Positions 53,644-62,492 of a stretch of 64,000 bases of DNA are shown in pieces. Under the pieces are notes generated by a model that was not told the origin of the DNA, made no database searches, and saw nothing but the letters and a program-made list of their open reading frames with translations. The position numbers and the translations under genes are program-made. Each line of letters starts with the position of its first letter. The first letter of the stretch is position 1. Source of the stretch: Microvirga puerhi (GTDB taxonomy: Bacteria; Pseudomonadota; Alphaproteobacteria; Rhizobiales; Beijerinckiaceae). The stretch spans positions 152,329 through 216,328 of the forward strand of contig NZ_JAIRBM010000009.1 in assembly GCF_020089865.1 (NCBI RefSeq). Direction: 5' to 3'.

Positions 53644-54692
53644 TGCGATACCATTCCCACCAAGGTCTCGCGTGGCGTGACACCGAAGGTCTTCTTATAG
53701 AGTGCACTGAACTCACCCATATGTGTGAAGCCACAGGCGAGCGCAATTTCAGTCACCGTCGTCGCTGTTGGGTCCGCCAATCGCAGCTGAGCATGGGTAT
53801 GTTGCAGACGAATGGTGCGTAGGAACGCCATCGGCGTCATGCCGCGAAAGTTCTGGAAACCGCTCTGGAGGCTCCGTGCACTGACCCCCGCATGGGCTGC
53901 AATATCGGCCAGTGAAAGCGACGCAGCAAAATGCGCCTCGATGAAAGCCTCCGCCCGTTTCACATAGAACGGCGCCACGGCCGGTTGCGGCCGCAGAAGT
54001 GCATCGGTGTAATTGTGTCGATGGCTCAGTAACAAGCCCGTGATCAGCATCTGCTCCATCTGCTGCCGGGCGGCCGGAATGTCGCGAATCAAGGAATGAG
54101 GGGCGCTCAGCTCCGAAGAGGCGTAGTGAAACAGTCGCAGCCAGCTCTGCCCATTCATATCCGTAAGGTCGAAATCCATCTCGAACTCGACATCGCCGAC
54201 GGCATCACGCCCCAGAAGCCTGGCACAGTGGCCTGCAATCTTCCGGCGTTCCAGCACGAGGTTCGATAACTGGACATCAGAGGAGTGATAAATCTCCTTC
54301 GGCGATGTGGATGCGAAGACGACGGCTTTCTGGGGGGAGAAGTCGAACTCGTCCCTTCCCTGCACCAGCTTGCCTCTCCCTCGGGTCGCCATGGTGAATG
54401 CGAGACGGTTGTCTCCGTCTTCGAAGTGGAGGCGGCTGCCGATTTCCAGGCCATACGAAACGTTAAAGATGCCCCAGGAGCCAACATGGCGCAGTTGAAA
54501 CTGAGCATCGACGGTTCGATCCCGACCGGACGACACGAGCATATTGTTATTGGATATGACAGTACTCGTCAGATGCTCAATTTCGTCAATCAGTGATGTT
54601 CTAAAACTTACGGTAGTAATTCCACCCTGAACATCAACCACCGGGGAAGCGTTACCCTTCCTAAGGCTTCGACCTTTTCCGCCTCGCACCAT
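53640..54692 (-). CDS. AraC-family regulator, tandem array member 1 (promoter-proximal)
   Basis: A 350-residue paralogue and the first gene transcribed. The basic N-terminus (MVRGGKGRSLRKG) is unlike the other members. The sensor domain reads TSLIDEIEHLTSTVI, FQLRHVGSWGIFNVSYG, LAFTMATRGRGKLVQGRDEF, LVLERRKIAGHCARLLGRDA and NGQSWLRLFHYASSELSAP. The double HTH ends FGVTPRETLVGMVSQ. No strong ribosome site precedes the ATG at 54692, so the array may be weakly translated or start elsewhere. A divergent region with a palindrome lies upstream. Confidence 0.92.
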   Translation of the reverse strand: MVRGGKGRSLRKGNASPVVDVQGGITTVSFRTSLIDEIEHLTSTVISNNNMLVSSGRDRTVDAQFQLRHVGSWGIFNVSYGLEIGSRLHFEDGDNRLAFTMATRGRGKLVQGRDEFDFSPQKAVVFASTSPKEIYHSSDVQLSNLVLERRKIAGHCARLLGRDAVGDVEFEMDFDLTDMNGQSWLRLFHYASSELSAPHSLIRDIPAARQQMEQMLITGLLLSHRHNYTDALLRPQPAVAPFYVKRAEAFIEAHFAASLSLADIAAHAGVSARSLQSGFQNFRGMTPMAFLRTIRLQHTHAQLRLADPTATTVTEIALACGFTHMGEFSALYKKTFGVTPRETLVGMVSQ

Positions 54693-54809
54693 CCCAAACG
54701 CCGCTGAACCGCAGAACTCGGAAAAACGCTACGATTTCTGCGCAATTCCGACAAGTCGTGCGGGTTTCCGATTTTCGTAGGGGGAGGATGGATGGCATTC
54801 TTCAGCCTG

Positions 54810-54826
54810 TAAATGCAGCGCATTTA
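54810..54826. promoter_or_regulatory. Palindrome in the divergent region upstream of the AraC array
   Basis: Arms TAAATGC and GCATTTA are separated by AGC, 118 bp before the first AraC start and 59 bp before the TPR-like gene. AraC sites are usually direct repeats, so this may bind another dimeric regulator. It could also form a small hairpin in RNA. Confidence 0.45.
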
Positions 54827-54884
54827 TCGATCTTACTCTAAGGAAGACTGAAGTCATTCGAAAGATTATTCAACGGATACGGAA

Positions 54885-55262
54885 ATGTACGAAACCGCCA
54901 ACAACGTCATTCCTTTGAATACTTTCCCACATGCGAAGCAAATTCGCGCGAGCCAAACTCTTTACTTATTTGCAAAGTCTTTCTTGGCCCTTATGACCCG
55001 CCAGTCTCATATCCGGTTTCATTTGCAGCGCGGACGGATCATGTATCGTCTTGGACGCTATGACGATGCGATCAGCGACTTCCGATCGGCCCTGCGGTTG
55101 GACTGGCGGTTGGAAGAAGCGATTACATGGATCGATCGCTCGGGGCGGGCAAAACAGCAGCAGTGCCTTGTCGACGGTAAGAGCCTTGCCGTTGAAGGCT
55201 ATTCAGCACGCTTCAAGGAATGCGAGGCTCCCGCGATTCCCTTCGTTACCTTCCTGTTTTGA
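54885..55262 (+). CDS. Small TPR-like protein
   Basis: A 125-residue protein. One tetratricopeptide-like repeat is visible at about 43-80 (HIRFHLQRGRIMYRLGRYDDAISDFRSALRLDWRLEEA). The N-terminal 40 residues and the tail (AIPFVTFLF) show no known motif. It diverges from the AraC array and converges on the SDR gene with 13 bp between stops. Function is unknown. It may be a genuine single-repeat adaptor or a short remnant of a longer TPR protein. Confidence 0.6.
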   Translation: MYETANNVIPLNTFPHAKQIRASQTLYLFAKSFLALMTRQSHIRFHLQRGRIMYRLGRYDDAISDFRSALRLDWRLEEAITWIDRSGRAKQQQCLVDGKSLAVEGYSARFKECEAPAIPFVTFLF

Positions 55263-55275
55263 GTGCAAGCTTCGC

Positions 55276-56022
55276 TTAGAGGGCGAAGCCGCCATCCACC
55301 AGATGGATTTGCCCGGTGGTGTAGCTGGCCTCGTCAGAGGCGAGATAGACAGCCAGTTCCGCGACTTCCAGCGGAGTTCCCAGTCGTCCCATAGGTTGCC
55401 TATCAATGAAGGCCTGCCTCACCGTCTCAATGCTTTGACCAGAACTCTCCGCTAAAGCGCGAATGCGGTCATCGAGAGAGGGCGATTCGATCGTTCCGGG
55501 ACAGATCGCATTAGCGCGAACTCCCCTCCGGATGAAATCAGCGGCCAGAGCCTTGGTCAGGCCTATGACGGCCGCTTTGGTCGAGCCGTAGACGTAACGG
55601 TTCGGAATGCCGCGGACCGATGACGCCCCTGACGCGATGTTGACGATTGATCCACCGCCTTTCTCGAGCATTCCCGGAAGCGCGGCTTGGACCGTGCGAT
55701 GCATGGACTTGACGTTGAGATCGAAAGAAAAGTCCCAGTCACGATCCGAACACTCAAGCACCGTTCCGTGATGCACATAGCCTGCGGCATTTACGAGAAT
55801 GTCGAGAGGGCCCGCTTCGCCGATCACCTCCTGAACTGAAGCTGTCGAGAGCACATCGAGCCTACGTCTCTGGGCCCTTTCCAATCCTTCGAGCTTCGCG
55901 AGTTCGAGATCGGTCGCACACACCGTTGCCCCTTCCCGGAGAAAGGCTTCTGCAATGGCACGCCCAATCCCCTGTCCGGCTGCCGTAACGAGAGCCGTCT
56001 TGCCTGCAAGCCTGTTCGCCAT
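55276..56022 (-). CDS. Short-chain dehydrogenase/reductase, 2-keto-3-deoxy sugar acid dehydrogenase-like
   Basis: A 248-residue classical SDR. The cofactor motif is TAAGQGIGRAIAEAF (14-28), with NAAG at 78-81, N103, and the active-site Y145/K149 (YVYGSTK). D38 in ATDLE indicates NAD preference. The PGTIESPSL segment near 175 and overall pattern resemble DHRS6-type and 2-keto-3-deoxy-L-fuconate dehydrogenases. It lies 26 nt downstream of an IlvD/Edd dehydratase in one operon, which would supply a 2-keto-3-deoxy sugar acid. The exact sugar is not decided. Confidence 0.88.
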   Translation of the reverse strand: MANRLAGKTALVTAAGQGIGRAIAEAFLREGATVCATDLELAKLEGLERAQRRRLDVLSTASVQEVIGEAGPLDILVNAAGYVHHGTVLECSDRDWDFSFDLNVKSMHRTVQAALPGMLEKGGGSIVNIASGASSVRGIPNRYVYGSTKAAVIGLTKALAADFIRRGVRANAICPGTIESPSLDDRIRALAESSGQSIETVRQAFIDRQPMGRLGTPLEVAELAVYLASDEASYTTGQIHLVDGGFAL

Positions 56023-56048
56023 GGCGTCCTCGGAGATCCTTGACCCGT

Positions 56049-57854
56049 TTAATGGTTGTCTCGGGGAATGTATTTCTGCGCCACCCGCTGAAACTTCACC
56101 GCAGGCTTAAGGGTCATGCCCTCCGAGAGCTGATCCACCATCGCCCGCTGGATTTCCTGCCAGGGTGTTTGACTCTCCGGATACGGATATCCCCCCTTCT
56201 CCCGAAGCTCCTGCCGCCGCCGCTGCAGCTCCTCACCTGAGATGAGAATGTCGGCGCTTCGCTTGTTCAAATCGATTCGCACGCGATCACCGGTCTGCAG
56301 CAACGCTAGCCCACCGCCGACGGCAGCCTCCGGCGATGCGTTGAGGATTGACGGAGTTCCGGACGTACCGGACTGGCGACCGTCGCCGATGCAAGGGAGG
56401 GAATGAATCCCCTTCCTGATCAGTGCTCCAGGCGGCTGCATATTCACCACCTCGGCTGAGCCGGGGTAACCAATAGGGCCGGCTCCTCGCATGATCAGAA
56501 TTGTGTGCTCATCGATATTGAGCGACGGGTCGTCGATGCGATGATGGTAATCTTCCGGCCCGTCGAAGACCGCGACAGGTCCCTCGAAGGCATTCGGATC
56601 CTGCGGGTTGCTCAGATATCGCTCCCGGAACTCCTCACTGATGACACTCGTCTTCATGATCGCGGAGTCGAACAGATTTCCCTTCAGGTTGAGGAAGCCT
56701 GCCTTTTCCTTCAGTGGATTGTCATAGGCGCGAATAACATCGCGATCCCAGGTGAACTTGCCGCGGCAATTCTCGCCCATCGTCGTGCCCGCACAGGTCG
56801 GAGCACCCTCATGAATCTTACCAGCACCGATCAGCTCGGCCATCACTGCAGGCAGGCCGCCGGCCCGGAAATACTCCTCACCGAGATATTCTCCGGCCGG
56901 CTGCACGTTCACGAGAAGCGGAATTTCGAAACCGATCCGCTCCCAGTCGTCGCAATCGAGCGGAACGCCAATATGCTTGGCAAGTGCGTTGAGATGAATC
57001 GGTGCGTTGGTGGAACCACCAATCGCCGCGTTTGCGACGATCGCATTCTCGAAAGCCTCGCGGGTAAGGATGTCGGACGGCTTGAGATCCTCCCACACCA
57101 TTTCGACGATGCGCTTACCGGTCTCATAAGCCATTTGGCCCCGCTCCCGGTAAGGTGCCGGAATCGCCGCTGAACCGGGCATTGCCATGCCCAGCGCTTC
57201 GGCCAGAGCATTCATGGTCGACGCGGTCCCCATGGTGTTGCAATGACCGACGGACGGGGCGGAAGACGCCACGATATCCATGAACTGCTGGTAATCGATA
57301 TCGCCGGCCGCATGGCGCTCACGCGCTTTCCAGACCACCGTGCCGGATCCGGTGCGCTCGCCGTGGAACCAGCCGTTGAGCATGGGTCCGACATTGAGGG
57401 CGATCGCCGGGATGTTGACAGTCGCGGCGGCCATCAGGCAGGCGGGGGTCGTCTTGTCGCAACCGGTCAGCAGCACTACGCCGTCAAGCGGATAGCCGAA
57501 CAGAACTTCGACCAGAGAAAGATAGGCGAGATTGCGGTCAAGGGCGGCCGTGGGACGCTTGCCGGTTTCCTGAATGGGATGACATGGGAACTCGAAAGCG
57601 ACGCCACCGGCCGCCGTGATGCCTTCGCGCACACGCTTGGCCAGCTCAATATGGTGACGATTGCAAGGGGAAAGATCGGAGCCCGTCTGGGCGATGCCGA
57701 TGATCGGTTTCTTTCCCTGAAGCTCCTTCTGTGTCAGGCCGTAGTTGAGATACCGCTCAAGATAGAGAGCGGTCATGCCGGGATTGTCCGGATTGTCGAA
57801 CCACAACCGGGAACGAAGCTGATCAGGCGTCCGGCGTCTCGGCTTCTCGGCCAT
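56049..57854 (-). CDS. IlvD/Edd-family sugar-acid dehydratase
   Basis: A 601-residue Fe-S dehydratase of the arabonate/xylonate-type branch. The cluster cysteines are expected in [21 protein letters not shown] and [14 protein letters not shown]. Other marks are [52 protein letters not shown] and [11 protein letters not shown]. It dehydrates an aldonic acid to its 2-keto-3-deoxy derivative. The start at 57854 ([13 protein letters not shown]) is chosen because the upstream residues are not family-like. The SDR gene follows 26 nt later, forming a two-gene operon. The substrate is inferred only from family. Confidence 0.92.
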   Translation of the reverse strand: MAEKPRRRTPDQLRSRLWFDNPDNPGMTALYLERYLNYGLTQKELQGKKPIIGIAQTGSDLSPCNRHHIELAKRVREGITAAGGVAFEFPCHPIQETGKRPTAALDRNLAYLSLVEVLFGYPLDGVVLLTGCDKTTPACLMAAATVNIPAIALNVGPMLNGWFHGERTGSGTVVWKARERHAAGDIDYQQFMDIVASSAPSVGHCNTMGTASTMNALAEALGMAMPGSAAIPAPYRERGQMAYETGKRIVEMVWEDLKPSDILTREAFENAIVANAAIGGSTNAPIHLNALAKHIGVPLDCDDWERIGFEIPLLVNVQPAGEYLGEEYFRAGGLPAVMAELIGAGKIHEGAPTCAGTTMGENCRGKFTWDRDVIRAYDNPLKEKAGFLNLKGNLFDSAIMKTSVISEEFRERYLSNPQDPNAFEGPVAVFDGPEDYHHRIDDPSLNIDEHTILIMRGAGPIGYPGSAEVVNMQPPGALIRKGIHSLPCIGDGRQSGTSGTPSILNASPEAAVGGGLALLQTGDRVRIDLNKRSADILISGEELQRRRQELREKGGYPYPESQTPWQEIQRAMVDQLSEGMTLKPAVKFQRVAQKYIPRDNH

Positions 57855-58079
57855 GTGCTGGTCCTTTCCACTGAACTCTGTGCTTGTCACGATTTGATCC
57901 GCTGCAGCGACGGAAATCAACTGCTACGGGAAGATCGCTCCTTGCTTTCGGTGCATAGCGGCGGCTGCTCATGCGTTTCCTTTCGCAGCGCAGCAGGAAC
58001 GCTCCCGGCGGAATATTTTTCTTGAAACATTGTCGCGGGAACGGTTTGATCGCGATCCTGAGAACTTCTGGATCAGACT

Positions 58080-58679
58080 ATGCTTCATCGCCTTTCGCCC
58101 ATTGCGCTGGCTTTCGCCCTTTCCCTGCCCGCGCTCGCCGATGAGTGCCCGAACGCTCAAACGGCCAAGACCGGGTTCGTGCTGGAACGCCAGGGCACAC
58201 AGGCCGAAGTCAGGCCAACGGCAGACTCATTCGTTCACGTGGTCAACACTTATCCAGGCGGAAAGAAGCAGGATGTGATCTACTATCGCGGCCTGTTCGA
58301 AATCAGCCGTTTCGATGAAGATGGGCGACGCTTCAACGTACCCTTATCAGATCTGCGATCGATCTTTCCGCTGGATAGCAAGGCTCGTCGCGCCGTAACT
58401 TATGCGCCGGCTCAGCCCAACAAGATCGCAGCACCTATCTCACTCGAGATCACGGTTGCTGGACAGGAAAAACTACAGCTCGGATCCTGCAGCTACGATG
58501 TGACGATCGTCCGTAATCGCGCCATGAATGCAGAAGGGCGCGTGCTTTCCGAATACACGGATCTCTACGCTCCGGATCTCGGCTTCGTTCTCGGCCGGCG
58601 GTACGAGGAAAAGGGCGGACGGCAGACTACGGTCCTGTATCAGAAGATCCGTCCACTCGCTCGCACGTCTCCGCTCTGA
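58080..58679 (+). CDS. Exported hypothetical protein
   Basis: A 199-residue protein with a signal peptide at 1-20 (LSPIALAFALSLPALADE). Two cysteines (ECPNA and GSCSYDV) may form a disulfide. The middle is strand-rich (SFVHVVNTYPGGKKQDVIYYRG, RFNVPLSDLRSIFPLD). No family is recognised. It diverges from the dehydratase gene with 225 bp between them, and TTGAAA-N17-TTTGAT near 58023 is a possible promoter. It converges on the DUF533 gene. Confidence 0.72.
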   Translation: MLHRLSPIALAFALSLPALADECPNAQTAKTGFVLERQGTQAEVRPTADSFVHVVNTYPGGKKQDVIYYRGLFEISRFDEDGRRFNVPLSDLRSIFPLDSKARRAVTYAPAQPNKIAAPISLEITVAGQEKLQLGSCSYDVTIVRNRAMNAEGRVLSEYTDLYAPDLGFVLGRRYEEKGGRQTTVLYQKIRPLARTSPL

Positions 58680-58697
58680 CGAATCAAAAGGATTCGA

Positions 58698-59480
58698 TTA
58701 ACGCGCCGCGTCGATCGTCTCTTCGATCTGCCGCCTCAGATTCTGGTCGAGATCGAGAGCTTCCGCGAGCTGCCGCAGGAACTCATGCTCCTGGAGCGTG
58801 TCCGGATCGATGGCGAGCAGGGCTGCAGCATATACCTGGGCTGCGAGTTCCGGATCCTCGACGCCGTCTGCAAGCTCGTCGACTCCCATCGGGGCCTGCA
58901 TTTCCCGGTCGAGCCAGCGGCTCGCCTCCGGATCGATGCCAGCTTCCGTAAGCCCGCGGATGATGCGCGCACGTTCGATATGATCGATCTGCCCATCAGC
59001 GGCAGCAGCTGCGACCATGGTGCGGAGGAAGAGCATGGCATCGTCTTCGGTTTGCGATACGGGATGAAACCGCGAGGTTTCCGGCACGTCCTGCAAGCCA
59101 TCTCCTGCGCCGCGCCCAGAAGATTCATTGTCCGATCCATGGATAGAAGCGGCTGCGAACTGTCCGCCCTTCTGGTTTTGATAGGCCTTGTATGCGAGGC
59201 CGCCGATCACGGCGAGGCCACCCAGCTTGGCGATACCTCCGGCAATGCCCCCCTTCTTGCGCCTCCCGAACATGAGACCCGCCAGACCGAGCAAGGCGGC
59301 TTGCGTCAAAACAGGATGCTTCGCCGCGAGTTCCTTTGCCTTGTCGAGGACTGGCGCAAGCGACGTGGCGCCGGTCTGGAGCTGATGCGCCAGATCGGAG
59401 GGGCCGCCTGCGGGCGACCCGCCATCAGGCTTCGCGAGGGCGCCGACCACGGCATCCAGAAGTTTGCGGTAGTCGACCAT
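58698..59480 (-). CDS. DUF533/TerB-like inner-membrane protein (YebE-type)
   Basis: A 260-residue protein. A glycine/lysine-rich membrane-associated segment lies at about 60-100 (LLGLAGLMFGRRKKGG, LAVIGGLAYKAYQNQ). The TerB-like DUF533 domain covers about 125-255 (LFLRTMVAAAAADGQIDHIERARI, LAAQVYAAALLAIDPD, FLRQLAEALDLD). E. coli YebE is in the envelope-stress regulon; no such link is shown here. The start at 59480 (MVDYRKLLD) has GGAGG 7 nt upstream. A GTGTCC/GGACAC hairpin at 59499-59517 separates it from eda. Confidence 0.85.
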   Translation of the reverse strand: MVDYRKLLDAVVGALAKPDGGSPAGGPSDLAHQLQTGATSLAPVLDKAKELAAKHPVLTQAALLGLAGLMFGRRKKGGIAGGIAKLGGLAVIGGLAYKAYQNQKGGQFAAASIHGSDNESSGRGAGDGLQDVPETSRFHPVSQTEDDAMLFLRTMVAAAAADGQIDHIERARIIRGLTEAGIDPEASRWLDREMQAPMGVDELADGVEDPELAAQVYAAALLAIDPDTLQEHEFLRQLAEALDLDQNLRRQIEETIDAAR

Positions 59481-59539
59481 GAAGACCTCCCCTTCGTCGT
59501 GTCCTGCTGAAGGACACAACGGGGTGGCTCACGAATGGT

Positions 59540-60184
59540 TCAGGTTGGCCGGCGAAGGGCAGCGGCCTCGCGCGCCAATTCCTGGATGCGGGAGAAATCC
59601 CGTTTCCGCAGGAGGTCGGCGGGCGTCACCCATGTACCACCGACGCAAGGAACATTGGCAAGGGACAGGTAAGTCGGAGCGCTTGCCAGATCGATGCCGC
59701 CCGTCGGGCAGAACGAGAGCTTCGGCAAAGGCCCCTGAAGCGACTTGAGCCAAGCCGCCCCTCCGGATGCTGCGGCCGGAAAGAACTTCAGAATCTCGAA
59801 GCCAAGACTCCCCAAAGTCATCGCTTCGGAAACGGTCGCACAGCCTGGCATGACTGGGATCGATGCCTCGGCAAGCTGCTCCGCGAGCCTGAAAGGCGTC
59901 CCAGGCGTGACGATGAACTTGGCGCCGGCATCCACGACTTCGGCAATCTGGCTTTTCGTGAGAACAGTGCCGGCGGCAACCACAGCCTCCGGCACGGCCT
60001 TTGCAATCGCCGCGATGGCATCCATCGCTCCGGATGTCCGGAGCGTGATCTCGACCACCGGCAACCCGGCCTGCACCAGCGCCTGAGCCAGATCGATGCT
60101 CATGCGCGGATCATCGATGGTCACAACCGGAATCACCGGGGCAAGGCGCGTATAGCGCTGCAGGGTTTCGATCTTCGCTGTCAT
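59540..60184 (-). CDS. eda: KDPG/KHG aldolase
   Basis: A 214-residue class I aldolase. E45 (VVEITLRT) and the Schiff-base lysine K133 (ILKFFPA) fall at the same positions as in E. coli Eda, and PTGGID near 160 is the phosphate site. It cleaves 2-keto-3-deoxy-6-phosphogluconate to pyruvate and glyceraldehyde-3-phosphate, and may cleave non-phosphorylated or related keto-acids. It follows the TRAP permease by 55 nt on the same strand, so importer and aldolase probably share an operon. This links the transporter to a sugar-acid substrate by inference. Confidence 0.94.
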   Translation of the reverse strand: MTAKIETLQRYTRLAPVIPVVTIDDPRMSIDLAQALVQAGLPVVEITLRTSGAMDAIAAIAKAVPEAVVAAGTVLTKSQIAEVVDAGAKFIVTPGTPFRLAEQLAEASIPVMPGCATVSEAMTLGSLGFEILKFFPAAASGGAAWLKSLQGPLPKLSFCPTGGIDLASAPTYLSLANVPCVGGTWVTPADLLRKRDFSRIQELAREAAALRRPT

Positions 60185-60239
60185 AGGTACTTGGATGCTC
60201 TCGCTGGCATTTTATCGTGTGATGGCGACATTTGCATCG

Positions 60240-62411
60240 TCAGGCGGGCACGGCCTCCCGCTGCGATCGGGCGCGGACAAGCTGCGCGATCGCAACGGGA
60301 CTTGCAAGCCCCAATCCGACGACGGTCGTCGTCACGTCCGGCGCGATGATTGGAAGCGCGGCAAGGCCGGCAAGCCAACGCTCCCAGGCTCGCATCGGTG
60401 TCAGGGCGTAACCCGTGAAGGCGGCAGAAAGGAGCACGATGCCCAGCATGCATCCACCGACCACGAAGAAGAAGCTCGGCCAGGTGAATTCCGGCGTCAC
60501 GATCAGCATCGCAGGACCATAGACGAAGACGAACGGGACCAAAGCCTTGCCAAGTCCGAGACGGAATGCCGTGTTTCCGGTCTTGAACGGATCTGCTCCC
60601 GCCATGCTCGCGCCTGCATAGGCGGCAAGCGCCACCGGCGGCGTGATATCGGCGAGCACACCGTAATAGAATACGAAGAAATGTGCCACGATCGGGGCGA
60701 CGCCTAGGAGACCGAGAGCCGGCGCGGCAACCGTCACCATGATGATGTAGTTCGCCGTCGTCGGAACGCCGCAGCCGAGCAGAATGCACACGATGGCAGT
60801 CATCAGCAGCGTGAAGAACAAGGTCATGCTCTTCAGATCGAACATGGATGCCGGCACGATGTCGCCGACAACTTGCGCAATCTGCGCCGCAAGAGACGTC
60901 ACGATGAAGGAGATCTTGAAGCCAACGCCGGTCAGAGTGACGACGCCGACGATGATTCCGACCGTTGCGGCGGCCGCCCCGACGCCGATGGCGTATTTCG
61001 CTCCGACCACGAAAGCATCGACGAGATCGATAATCTTCGCCTTTCCAGCTTCGCTCTGAAGCCAAGTTGCGAGCATCAAACCGACCAGGACGACGAAAAT
61101 CGGGATGACGAATGCAAGATTCGTGAGAACACCTGCTGCGATAGCGCCAATGATTGCGGCCAGAAAAGCGAGTGTCACGGCGGGAATGCGGACGGTGCCG
61201 ATCAGGATGCAGGCCGTGATGCCCCAGAAAGCGGCGAGATAGGGCGTAAAGCCGGTGAACAGGACAATCAGCAGGACCGCGAGCGGCATGACCGATTGCC
61301 AACCCTCCCTGATGACCTGAATCGGATTGGGCAGATCCTCCGCTTTCATGCCTCGCATGCCGGAACGACGGGCCTCGAAATGAACCTGCATGAAAACGCC
61401 GAAGAAATGCATCAGCGCCGGGACGATGGCTGCCAGGATCACCGTCTGATAGGAGACATTGAGAAATTCGACCATCAAGAAGGCGGCAGCACCCATGATC
61501 GGCGGCGTGATCTGACCGCCGGTCGAGGCGGTCGATTCCACCGCGGCTGCGAAATGGCGCGGATAGCCGAGACGGATCATCGCTGGAATGGTGAGTGAGC
61601 CGACTGTCACTGTGTTGGCGATCGAGGACCCGGAAATCATGCCGAACAGAGCGGAGCCGAAGATGGAGACCTTTGCGGGACCACCGGCATAGCGACCGGC
61701 CAGACAGGAAGCGAGATCGATGAAAAGCTTTCCAAGCCCGACTCGCGTAGCGAGGACTCCGAACAGCACATAGTGAAAGACGTAAGTTGCCACCACGCCG
61801 AGCGCGATGCCGTAGATCCCCTGGCTCGTCAGGTAGAGATGATTGACGATATTGGACCATGACGCGCCGGGATGCTGGAAAATGCCCGGCATGGTGGGGC
61901 CGAAGTAGGCATAGAGCATCAACAGGATCGCGATGAACGGCAGCGGCCAACCGACGGAGCGCCGCACTGCCTCGAGTAGCACGACGATGAGGATCGTGCC
62001 CATCACCACGTCGGGAGTTGTCGGATTACCGACGCGAAAGGCCAGCTCGTTGAAGATCCACGGCACATAGAGGCTCGACACGACGGCCGCGATAGCCATC
62101 GCCCAATCGAGCAGGGAAATTCCGCCCGGTCGCCACCAATGCGAAGGCACGAGCCTTTCCTGATCCGCCTTGCGCGCAGCGAAGACGAGAAAGATCAGGC
62201 CGAGCACGAAGGCCATATGGATGCCGCGATGCGTCGTCTCGCGGAGAAGACCGAAGCCTGCGGTATAGTAGTGGAACATGGAGAGTGCGAAGAGCAGCCC
62301 CGCGACGATCCAGGCCGTGCCCGGTCTAAGAGGCCGAAACCGCATCTCGGGATCGAACTTCTCCTCGAGGCTACGATCCTCGACGATCGCGGAGACGTCT
62401 GCATGGGTCAT
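60240..62411 (-). CDS. TRAP transporter fused permease, 4TM/12TM type (TAXI system 2)
   Basis: A 723-residue polytopic protein with many helices and DctM-type motifs: FGVLATRVGLGKLFIDLA, GMISGSSIANTVTVGSLT, TGGQITPPIMGAAAFLMVEF and FVFYYGVLADITPPVALAAYAGA. It resembles the permease at 27739-29949 over its length, so the two are paralogues. The start at 62411 (MTHADVSAIVED) is chosen because the upstream 16 residues derive from the intergenic hairpin. It imports an unknown substrate with the TAXI protein upstream and is followed by eda. Confidence 0.93.
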   Translation of the reverse strand: MTHADVSAIVEDRSLEEKFDPEMRFRPLRPGTAWIVAGLLFALSMFHYYTAGFGLLRETTHRGIHMAFVLGLIFLVFAARKADQERLVPSHWWRPGGISLLDWAMAIAAVVSSLYVPWIFNELAFRVGNPTTPDVVMGTILIVVLLEAVRRSVGWPLPFIAILLMLYAYFGPTMPGIFQHPGASWSNIVNHLYLTSQGIYGIALGVVATYVFHYVLFGVLATRVGLGKLFIDLASCLAGRYAGGPAKVSIFGSALFGMISGSSIANTVTVGSLTIPAMIRLGYPRHFAAAVESTASTGGQITPPIMGAAAFLMVEFLNVSYQTVILAAIVPALMHFFGVFMQVHFEARRSGMRGMKAEDLPNPIQVIREGWQSVMPLAVLLIVLFTGFTPYLAAFWGITACILIGTVRIPAVTLAFLAAIIGAIAAGVLTNLAFVIPIFVVLVGLMLATWLQSEAGKAKIIDLVDAFVVGAKYAIGVGAAAATVGIIVGVVTLTGVGFKISFIVTSLAAQIAQVVGDIVPASMFDLKSMTLFFTLLMTAIVCILLGCGVPTTANYIIMVTVAAPALGLLGVAPIVAHFFVFYYGVLADITPPVALAAYAGASMAGADPFKTGNTAFRLGLGKALVPFVFVYGPAMLIVTPEFTWPSFFFVVGGCMLGIVLLSAAFTGYALTPMRAWERWLAGLAALPIIAPDVTTTVVGLGLASPVAIAQLVRARSQREAVPA

Positions 62412-62448
62412 GGTGATGCGGCTCGCTTCAAACACTCGACATGAAAGC

Positions 62449-62474
62449 GCCTCTCGCAACCCGTTGCGAGAGGC
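62449..62474 (-). other. Strong hairpin between TAXI binding protein and permease genes (system 2)
   Basis: Arms GCCTCTCGCAAC and GTTGCGAGAGGC form a perfect 12-bp stem around CC, 19 nt beyond the binding-protein stop. The first base pairs beyond CC will strain, so the real loop is slightly larger. It is the same position as the hairpin in system 1. Confidence 0.7.
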
Positions 62475-62492
62475 ATCTCAAATGGAATGAGA

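Noticed and set aside
49414..54692. Interpretation of the repeated HTH DNA as a CRISPR or satellite array
   Set aside because: The repeat unit is a whole gene of about 1,065 bp with intact reading frames, not a short repeat-spacer structure.
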